This document shows, one piece after another, positions 60,699 to 64,000 of a stretch of DNA of 64,000 bases. The stretch spans positions 1-64,000 of the forward strand of contig NZ_VDCZ01000014.1 in NCBI RefSeq assembly GCF_006491645.1, written 5' to 3'. Position 1 is the stretch's first letter. Each line of letters begins with the position of its first letter. A program made the position numbers and the translations under genes. Under the pieces are notes generated by a model. It made no database searches, was not told the origin of the DNA, and was given only the letters and a program-made list of their open reading frames with translations. Source of the DNA: Flavobacterium profundi. GTDB lineage: Bacteria; Bacteroidota; Bacteroidia; Flavobacteriales; Flavobacteriaceae.

Positions 60699-62039
60699 CT
60701 ACTCTCTTTTCACAACAGATCGTGCCACTTCAATTTTGTACTTCTTCCCTTTTATTTTTTGGTCTTTTATTTTTAATAAAGTTGGTTGAATCTTATTGGA
60801 ACGTATGGCAGCAAAAGAGATAAAATCTTTCACTTCAATTAAACCAATATCTTCTTTACCCAAATTTGCTTTTTGAGATAAAAAACCAACGATATCAACT
60901 TTATTCAATTTATTTTTCTTGCCACCACTTATATATAGGGTTTGAAAAAGAGGATCTTCTGGTAACTTTTTCGCTTTGGAGACATCCAAAACAAAACCGT
61001 CATAATCAAAATAGTCTACTTTTTTCTCGGCTTCAGTAACCAAAACATAAGCCGTTCCAGTGGCCAACATACGAGCAGTTCGCCCGTTTCTATGAATAAA
61101 ATCTTCTTCCTTTACTGGCAAATGATAATGAATCACGTGTTTCATTTCTGGAATATCCAAACCACGAGCTCCTAAATCGGTAGTTATTAAATACGAAACA
61201 CTTTTATTTCGAAACTGAATTAAAGCTCTTTCTCGTTCGTCTTGATTTAAACCCCCATGATAAAAAGTTGCTATAATTCCTTTTTTTGTTAACCAATCAT
61301 ACACCCTTTCGACTGCTTCTCTATGATTGCAAAAAATAATTGCTGCTTCCGATTGTAAGGAGCAAATTAATTGGAATAGTGTTTCTACTTTATCTTTAGA
61401 AGGCGATACAACGATACGAGTAGCTAAATTCTCATTTATTTTTTCTTCTTCCGTAAAATCGAGTACGGTTGGATAATTTACTCCTGTGAACTTTGGTATT
61501 TCTACCGCAGCAGTTGCAGACACTAATATACGCTTGTTAATTTTGGGCAATCGTTTGATGATATAAGACATCTCTTCATGAAAGCCTAATTGCAACGATT
61601 TATCAAATTCATCTAAAACAAAGGTTTGTATGTTCTTCGTATCAAAACTTTCCCTATCTAGATGATCGGCAATTCTTCCTGGTGTACCAATGAGTAGTGC
61701 AGGTGGCGTACTCAAATTTTTCAATTCGATTTCAAACGAATGTCCGCCATAACAAACATTAGCTTTAAAAGCCGTATTCATTTTTTTCCAAACCTGTTCG
61801 ATTTGCAATCCTAACTCACGAGAAGGGACTAAAATTAAAGCTTGTACTCCTTTTTTATCAACTTCTAACATTTGATAGATTGGTAGCAAAAAAGCTAGCG
61901 TTTTTCCAGAGCCTGTTGGTGAAAGTAACAACACATTAGGATCATTCAAGATAGCTGTTTGAGCCGCTTCTTGCATGGAATTTAACTCTTGAATTCCTAA
62001 ATTCAAAAGTAGCGTATCAGATAAAGAATTGTGATTCAT
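60699..62039 (-). CDS. DEAD-box RNA helicase with DbpA-type RNA-binding domain (DEFD variant)
   Basis: The 446-residue protein has helicase motifs I SPTGSGKT, Ia PSRELGLQ, Ib TPGRIADHL, II VLDEFDKSL (DEFD, not DEAD), III SATAAV, IV AIIFCNHRE, V ITTDLGARGLDIP and VI HRNGRTAR. The C-terminal 70 residues (DIVGFLSQKANLGKEDIGLIEVKDFISFAAI) are a DbpA-like RNA-binding domain, which in E. coli directs the helicase to 23S rRNA helix 92. I infer a role in large-subunit assembly. A promoter box ends 5 nt before the ATG, so the message may be leaderless. Confidence 0.92.
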   Translation of the reverse strand: MNHNSLSDTLLLNLGIQELNSMQEAAQTAILNDPNVLLLSPTGSGKTLAFLLPIYQMLEVDKKGVQALILVPSRELGLQIEQVWKKMNTAFKANVCYGGHSFEIELKNLSTPPALLIGTPGRIADHLDRESFDTKNIQTFVLDEFDKSLQLGFHEEMSYIIKRLPKINKRILVSATAAVEIPKFTGVNYPTVLDFTEEEKINENLATRIVVSPSKDKVETLFQLICSLQSEAAIIFCNHREAVERVYDWLTKKGIIATFYHGGLNQDERERALIQFRNKSVSYLITTDLGARGLDIPEMKHVIHYHLPVKEEDFIHRNGRTARMLATGTAYVLVTEAEKKVDYFDYDGFVLDVSKAKKLPEDPLFQTLYISGGKKNKLNKVDIVGFLSQKANLGKEDIGLIEVKDFISFAAIRSNKIQPTLLKIKDQKIKGKKYKIEVARSVVKRE

Positions 62040-62043
62040 TTGG

Positions 62044-62051
62044 CAAAGATA
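62044..62051 (-). promoter_or_regulatory. -7 box directly before the helicase start
   Basis: On the minus strand TATCTTTG matches TAnnTTTG and ends 5 nt before the ATG at 62039, as in the phosphoesterase gene. Confidence 0.55.
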
Positions 62052-62110
62052 GTTTTAGAATTTTGAATTACGAATTTTGATGGGTATTTAATAGCTGTTT
62101 CTTTTTTTAT

Positions 62111-62118
62111 TACATTTG
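62111..62118 (+). promoter_or_regulatory. -7 box for the M14 peptidase
   Basis: TACATTTG matches TAnnTTTG and lies 19 nt before the ATG at 62138. Confidence 0.55.
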
Positions 62119-62137
62119 AGAAACTAAAACAACCTAC

Positions 62138-63844
62138 ATGAAAAAACTAACACTACTCCTACTATTTTCCACTTTTGTTTTTTCCCAAGATTTAAAAACC
62201 CCTTTTGAAAAAGGAAACGGAAACCAATCTACCACTTATGAAGAATGTATTGCGTATTATACACAATTAGCCAATCAGTTTCAAACCATTCAAATGGATG
62301 CGATGGGCTTAACCGATGCTGGAGAACCTTTACACATAATCACTTTTTCAGAAAATAAAAATTTCGATTACAGTCAGAATAAAGGCGTTATTTTAATCAA
62401 CAACGGCATTCATCCAGGTGAACCAGATGGAATTGATGCCACCATGCTATTATTTCGTGATTTGGCTACAGCCAAAATAAAAGTTCCAAAAAACACGATT
62501 ATTGTAGCCATTCCTATTTATAATATTGGCGGAAGTTTAAATAGGAATTCCTATTCAAGAGCCAATCAAAACGGTCCAGAAGCATATGGTTTTAGAGGAA
62601 ATGCGAGAAATTTTGACTTAAATAGAGATTTTATCAAATCAGATTCCAGAAATTCTAGAAGTTTTCAGGAAATTTTTCACGAAGTAAATCCCGATATGTT
62701 TATTGACAATCATGTTTCTAACGGTGCCGATTACCAATACACTTTTACCTGTATCGCTACACAACATCAACGTTTAGGTGGAAAACTAGGAGAGTTTTAC
62801 AAAAATGAAATGCATCCAGAAATCATGAAAGATTTAAAAAAGAAAAAGATTGAAAGCACTCCCTATGTAAACATTCATGGCGATACACCAGATGGTGGTT
62901 TTTCTCAATTTATGGATTCACCTAGATATGCTACAGGTTATACCACATTGTTCAATGCGTTAGGTTCGGTCCCAGAAACCCATATGCTAAAACCTTACAA
63001 AGATCGTGTTGCAGTTACGTATGAATACATGTTGAGTACCATTAACTATGTAGACAAAAACTTTTTAAAGATTAAGAAATTAAAAACCGAAAATCTTAAA
63101 AATTATACGGTAGGCATGAAATATCCTTTACAATGGGAATTGGATTCTTCTAAGGTTACCAAAATGGAGTTTAAAGGCTACCAAGGCAATTATAAAACCA
63201 GTGAAGTAACTGGTAAAAACAGGTTGTATTATGACAGAAAACAACCTTTTACCAAAAAAATTAACTTTTATAACGATTATAAAGCGACTAAAGAAACTAC
63301 AATTCCTTCTTATTATATAGTTCCGAAATCGCAATGGCCCATTTTAGAGCTATTGAAATTAAACGAAATTGAAATGCGTTCCATTGAAAATGATACCACT
63401 ATTTTAGTCGAAAGTTATACAATTGCATCTTATGAAACAGCCAAAAGACCTTATGAAGGACATTATGGTCATTACAATACGGTGGCAATTAAAAGTTTTG
63501 AAAAAATGTCATTCAAAAAAGGCGATTTTTTAATTAAAACCCAACAAAAAGGAGTTAAATACTTGTTAGAAACATTAGAACCCGAAGCCGTTGATAGCTA
63601 TTTCAATTGGAATTTCTTCGATGCCATTTTACAACAAAAAGAATATTTTTCTGCTTATGTATTTGAAGATTTAGCCAAAGAATTATTGGATAAAAGTGCC
63701 AAGTTAAAAGCCGAATTTGATGCTAAAAAAATGATGGATAAAGATTTTGCTGCAAGTGGAGAAGCGCAATTAGATTGGATTTACAGAAATTCAGAATATT
63801 ATGAAAAAGCGCATTTGCAATATCCTATCTATAGAATTAAATAA
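62138..63844 (+). CDS. Secreted M14-family zinc carboxypeptidase
   Basis: The 568-residue protein has a signal peptide (about 1-16, FVFSQ). The zinc-site motif is NNGIHPGEPDGIDATML (His92, Glu95), followed by the substrate-site NFDLNRDF and the third-ligand His in DNHVSNGADYQY. The ending Glu of the family is probably in VPETHML (near 281) or VAVTYEYM. A long C-terminal region of beta-rich sequence (about 310-568) follows. No T9SS sorting domain is present. The protein probably degrades peptides in the periplasm or outside the cell. Confidence 0.88.
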   Translation: MKKLTLLLLFSTFVFSQDLKTPFEKGNGNQSTTYEECIAYYTQLANQFQTIQMDAMGLTDAGEPLHIITFSENKNFDYSQNKGVILINNGIHPGEPDGIDATMLLFRDLATAKIKVPKNTIIVAIPIYNIGGSLNRNSYSRANQNGPEAYGFRGNARNFDLNRDFIKSDSRNSRSFQEIFHEVNPDMFIDNHVSNGADYQYTFTCIATQHQRLGGKLGEFYKNEMHPEIMKDLKKKKIESTPYVNIHGDTPDGGFSQFMDSPRYATGYTTLFNALGSVPETHMLKPYKDRVAVTYEYMLSTINYVDKNFLKIKKLKTENLKNYTVGMKYPLQWELDSSKVTKMEFKGYQGNYKTSEVTGKNRLYYDRKQPFTKKINFYNDYKATKETTIPSYYIVPKSQWPILELLKLNEIEMRSIENDTTILVESYTIASYETAKRPYEGHYGHYNTVAIKSFEKMSFKKGDFLIKTQQKGVKYLLETLEPEAVDSYFNWNFFDAILQQKEYFSAYVFEDLAKELLDKSAKLKAEFDAKKMMDKDFAASGEAQLDWIYRNSEYYEKAHLQYPIYRIK

Positions 63845-63877
63845 CTTTATTTTAGGAAATACTTCTAAAATAACATA

Positions 63878-63905
63878 AAAAAGGCTTGCAAATGCAAGCC
63901 TTTTT
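63878..63905. terminator. Bidirectional terminator after the M14 gene
   Basis: AAAAAGGCTTGCA (63878-63890) pairs with TGCAAGCCTTTTT (63893-63905). It lies between the M14 gene and the convergent partial gene. Confidence 0.88.
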
Positions 63906-63928
63906 CAATGGATAGTTGTGTTTGTAAT

Positions 63929-64000
63929 TTATATAGAAATGTTTTTATACGCTTTAATCTTAGCCATTGCTTTTTCAATCGATAATAATTGAGCAGAAAT
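63929..64000 (-). CDS. Partial gene at the window end (C-terminal 23 residues)
   Basis: Read on the minus strand from the window edge, an open frame of 23 codons ends at TAA (63929-63931). It begins ISAQLLSIEKAMAKIKAY and ends KNISI. The helical, charged character suits a real C-terminus, and a terminator follows in the proper orientation. The fragment is too short to name. Confidence 0.55.
   Translation of the reverse strand: MSAQLLSIEKAMAKIKAYKNISI

Overview
The window is a 64 kb piece of an AT-rich genome that reads as a member of the Flavobacteriaceae (Bacteroidota), probably Flavobacterium-like. Supporting evidence: type IX secretion sorting domains, DUF4293, DUF4834, a CCC-motif membrane protein, a Rho with a long Asn/Lys-rich insertion, a PASTA protein next to ddl, no Shine-Dalgarno motifs, and many genes preceded by the Bacteroidota -7 promoter box TAnnTTTG. 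No rRNA, tRNA, CRISPR array, insertion sequence or prophage was recognised. Gene content is mostly chromosomal housekeeping.

Layout. 0.1-2.7 kb: a minus-strand block with a lactonase-fold lipoprotein, a YtxJ bacilliredoxin-like protein and an archaemetzincin-type lipoprotein. 2.8-5.9 kb: clpB convergent with a ribosome hibernation factor. 6.1-10.4 kb: a light-sensing island. It has an AraC regulator with an N-terminal CxxC (HMA-like) segment, a response regulator, a bacteriophytochrome kinase, a convergent biliverdin-forming heme oxygenase, and a 29-codon membrane peptide divergent from the oxygenase. 10.4-12.3 kb: two secreted proteins. 12.4-25.5 kb: rho, DUF4293, PepSY-like, phosphoesterase, truA, an ABC exporter, lpd, a sugar MFS transporter, an Smr protein, small membrane proteins and a secreted protein with a sigma-54-like promoter. 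25.6-30.9 kb: flippase, glycosyltransferase and YfhO, an envelope-glycan operon. 31-36.8 kb: outer-membrane protein, GNAT, rhodanese, two thioredoxin-fold proteins, and a marR-nitroreductase-yceI operon behind a triple palindrome.

36.9-43.7 kb: a complete trpEGDCFBA operon behind a transcription attenuator. Its leader ORF has three consecutive Trp codons, and I could trace a terminator, an antiterminator and a protector helix. 43.9-50.3 kb: two unknown membrane proteins, then a TetR-controlled TolC/HlyD/DHA2 efflux operon with two tandem operators over the promoter. 50.4-57.1 kb: DUF2809, yaaA, a GspG-like pseudopilin domain on an unusual membrane anchor, an rluD-like synthase, PASTA, ddl, two envelope unknowns and coaD. 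57.1-64 kb: a 42-bp tandem repeat array, a SulP transporter, a T9SS cargo protein, a methyltransferase, a REP-like repeat pair, a DbpA-like helicase, an M14 peptidase and the end of one more gene.

The strongest non-coding signals are the trp attenuator, the MarR and TetR operator clusters, the sigma-54-like promoter, the 42-bp array, the REP-like element and the small ORF opposite the heme oxygenase. I did not find a clearly new multi-gene defence or mobile system.
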